Assembly (NCBI GenBank): GCA_016282145.1
Contig: JAEEJZ010000027.1
Location: forward strand, 1-50,781
Reading direction: 5' to 3'
From: Bacteroidales bacterium
GTDB taxonomy: Bacteria; Bacteroidota; Bacteroidia; Bacteroidales; UBA932
DNA length: 50,781 bases
The position numbers and the translations under genes are program-made. The notes beneath the pieces were generated by a model that was given only the letters and a program-made list of their open reading frames with translations, made no database searches and had not been told where the DNA came from. Each line of letters begins with the position of its first letter. Positions within the stretch are counted from its first letter, which is position 1. Positions 48,702-50,781 of this stretch are shown piece after piece.

Positions 48702-48725
48702 GCGCCTGGGATAAAAGAGAGTCAA

Positions 48726-50781
48726 TTAAATAGAGCTGGCAACGGTAGGAAGGGTACCGTTGAAGGTGTAACCACTTGAGCCACCGCCGAAGCATTGCGC
48801 CTCAGAAACATTGCTACTGCTGCTTATTGTCACCTTTCCACCGGTTGCGTAGGAGACGGTACTCTTCTTAATCACACAATCCGTAAAAGTATAAGTCACG
48901 GAGTTGGTGCTATTGTTCACCATAAGGGCACATCGACCCTGACCGCTGCCTGCGCCACGGATGGTACCGCCACCAACCTTGCAGCCACTCAACGTAATGG
49001 AAGTTCCTTCGCTATTATACTCGTAAGTATAGCCAATGATGCCGCCGTCATAAGCGAACGGGGAAGAGCCGTAGCTATTAAGCGTTCCTTCGAACTTCGA
49101 TGAAGAAATAGTAGAGCCCGTAAACAAGCCCACTACGCCGCCGATAATGTTTCGGTGATAGTTGGTACCCACTGTTCCTATGCCACCATTAGTATAGCCG
49201 TAAATGTGTGCTGTACAGGTACAATTTGAAATATTGTTTTCACTATATGCAACAACACCACCAATGCAGAAACGAACCCTGCAGTAAATACGGATACGAC
49301 CGGTGTTTTTACAATTGGTGAACGTCTTTCCAGTGATGGTGTTCCAGCCGCCGTTCAAACCTTCATTGCTGGAACTGGCTCCCATACCGGCAATACCGCC
49401 GAAGCAGGACCAGAGCGGAGTCTTGGTCTCTCCTACATTGATGTCATCCAGATCTTCGGTGCTACTGCTCGCAGTATAAACCCAGCCCTTGTTCTCGCAT
49501 CCGGTAATCGTCTGTGCGCCGGACGCTGTCCAGCCGCCAATAATACCGCCGGCGAATATCTGACCCGTTGCTGACATCGTAAGATCAGAGAACCAGATAT
49601 CACTTTCACTATAGGTATAGTCTATGGATGAAGCGACAGCACTCATACCCAGAATACCGCCCACATAGATCTTGTCCTTGGTTTGATTCTGGATGATAAT
49701 GTCGTCAACATCATCTCCGTCCGGGACCTGGCTCTGGCAATAGTTAAAGTTGGAAGCAGCAGTGTCGGAATAACCGCAGACGCCGCCCATGGCGACCTTT
49801 AGAGTCGCGGAGTCATCACGGAGGAGTCCTTTGTTATAATTATAAACAGAAGCCGTCCCGGTGAGCGTATTGGCGCCACGGGCAACGCCCAGAAGGCCAC
49901 CCATACACAAACCAGGGTTTGAACTGCCGGTACCGGTATTGGTCAGCGTACCCATATTGTAGCAGGTAGTCTCATATGTGGTAGAGGCGCTGGACCAGCC
50001 GGCAAGGCCGCCCATAGAAATCTTGGCACCCAAACCGGAGTTGGTCACTTCGCCCTTGTTGAAGCAAGAGGTAATGGTATTTCCACCCTTGTTGTTTCCA
50101 ATGATACCACCAACCTGCATATCCTGCCTGGAATTTGTTCCGGAAGTAGCAGTGTTGGTAATCGTTCCGCCGGCGAGGGATGCAGTACCATTGGAGCAAG
50201 AAGTGAGGTCTCCCTCGCTGATACCTACCACACCGGCAACGTTGATTTCACTCTTGTATGTGGAACCGTTGTTCGTGACATTACCTGTGTTGTAGCAGGA
50301 TGAAAGTGCAGCGACACTGTATCCTGCCACGCCACCGATGGCATAATGGTAAGTAGTAGCGTTAGAAGATGACCCCTGGCTGTAATTATTTACGATATTA
50401 CCAGTGTTGGAAGCCCCGCTGACAGTGTTGCCGGCGTATGCGATAACGCCGCCGACATAGTTGTTCCTGGGGATAGCGCAACCGGAGCCGACGGTGATGT
50501 CACCGGCATTGGAAGCACCGGTAATGGTACCGCCGCCAGCTGCGATGGAGCTACCGCCAGATGCCATGCCGACGATACCGCCAACATAGGAGTGATAGCC
50601 GGAGATAAAGCCATTAAGCGCAATGTCGCCGTTGGCGGTATTGGTGCCGTTGGATACAGTGCCGCCGGCAAGATAACCGACAATGCCGCCGAGCGCCATC
50701 ATACTCTCGTGAAGCTCAGTTACGGTGATAGGCGCATCGTTAGTGCCATAGATGTTGCCGCCAAGATGCTGGCCGACAAGA
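48726..50781 (-). CDS. GLUG-like repeat surface protein, 5' end outside the window
   Basis: The frame is open through the window edge, so the N terminus is missing; about 684 residues are seen. The whole visible part is a beta-helix of repeats such as GGIVGYLAGGTV, GGIVGMASGGSS, GGVAGYSVAALSSCYNTGNV and GGIIGGWTASGAQTITGC. The last 350 residues align along their full length with the C terminus of the 1807-residue protein (for example SGAQTITGCENKGWVYT against SGEQTITGCTNSGWVYT, and YHRNIIGGVVGLFTGS against YHRNICGGVVGLCTAS). A similar modular N-terminal half is expected beyond the edge. No enzymatic motif is seen. Confidence 0.83.
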   Translation of the reverse strand, partial: LVGQHLGGNIYGTNDAPITVTELHESMMALGGIVGYLAGGTVSNGTNTANGDIALNGFISGYHSYVGGIVGMASGGSSIAAGGGTITGASNAGDITVGSGCAIPRNNYVGGVIAYAGNTVSGASNTGNIVNNYSQGSSSNATTYHYAIGGVAGYSVAALSSCYNTGNVTNNGSTYKSEINVAGVVGISEGDLTSCSNGTASLAGGTITNTATSGTNSRQDMQVGGIIGNNKGGNTITSCFNKGEVTNSGLGAKISMGGLAGWSSASTTYETTCYNMGTLTNTGTGSSNPGLCMGGLLGVARGANTLTGTASVYNYNKGLLRDDSATLKVAMGGVCGYSDTAASNFNYCQSQVPDGDDVDDIIIQNQTKDKIYVGGILGMSAVASSIDYTYSESDIWFSDLTMSATGQIFAGGIIGGWTASGAQTITGCENKGWVYTASSSTEDLDDINVGETKTPLWSCFGGIAGMGASSSNEGLNGGWNTITGKTFTNCKNTGRIRIYCRVRFCIGGVVAYSENNISNCTCTAHIYGYTNGGIGTVGTNYHRNIIGGVVGLFTGSTISSSKFEGTLNSYGSSPFAYDGGIIGYTYEYNSEGTSITLSGCKVGGGTIRGAGSGQGRCALMVNNSTNSVTYTFTDCVIKKSTVSYATGGKVTISSSSNVSEAQCFGGGSSGYTFNGTLPTVASSI

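Overview
The window looks like chromosome from a member of the Bacteroidota, most likely a gut-type Bacteroidales of fairly high GC. The evidence is a SusC/SusD pair, many fimbrillin-type (Mfa-like) lipoproteins, BACON and DUF5689 proteins, almost no Shine-Dalgarno sites, and promoters of the Bacteroides type (-7 TAnnTTTG with an upstream TTTG) ahead of rplS and a tRNA pair. The family or genus cannot be fixed from this sequence alone.

Positions 1-8060 are a housekeeping stretch: four tRNAs (Arg, two Lys, Ser), rplS, an RsbW-like ATPase with a flavoprotein, a small lipoprotein, a three-gene operon (STAS-kinase fusion, beta-propeller, NlpC/P60 hydrolase), and an ECF sigma / anti-sigma / Spy-like module in which the sigma gene and its putative target share one promoter motif.

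Positions 8168-44190 are a very large, entirely minus-strand polysaccharide-utilisation-like locus in two transcription units. Unit A (44190 down to 25248) encodes two giant fimbrillin-fused calcineurin-type phosphoesterases (one also carrying an SGNH hydrolase), a small Cys peptide, two fimbrillin-fused endonuclease/exonuclease/phosphatase (EEP) proteins, two GH28 enzymes, a heparinase II/III (PL12-like) lyase, a VOC lipoprotein and a GH39-like glycosidase, and ends at an intrinsic terminator. Unit B (25087 down to 8168) starts at its own promoter and encodes a third EEP enzyme, an unknown lipoprotein, SusC, SusD, a BACON protein, a BACON/DUF5689 protein, an Ig/FN3 protein, a second small Cys peptide and an 1807-residue modular surface protein. 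The inferred role is surface capture and breakdown of a uronate-containing glycan that also carries phosphoesters or phosphodiesters. The number of phosphoesterases (five polypeptides) beside galacturonan-type hydrolases is the most unusual feature.

Positions 44191-48725 are an AT-rich array of toxin-antitoxin-like cassettes, all on the minus strand: DUF4160/DUF2442, PIN toxin plus antitoxin, MNT with a broken HepT, an Rpn-type PD-(D/E)XK nuclease, and YafQ-type toxin plus antitoxin. They are separated by a palindromic repeat family (ends GCGGTAAGCAGT) and by copies of the 3' end of the Rpn gene. The array lies between two surface-protein loci. From 48726 to the window edge is the 3' part of another large GLUG-like repeat protein, paralogous to the last gene of unit B.
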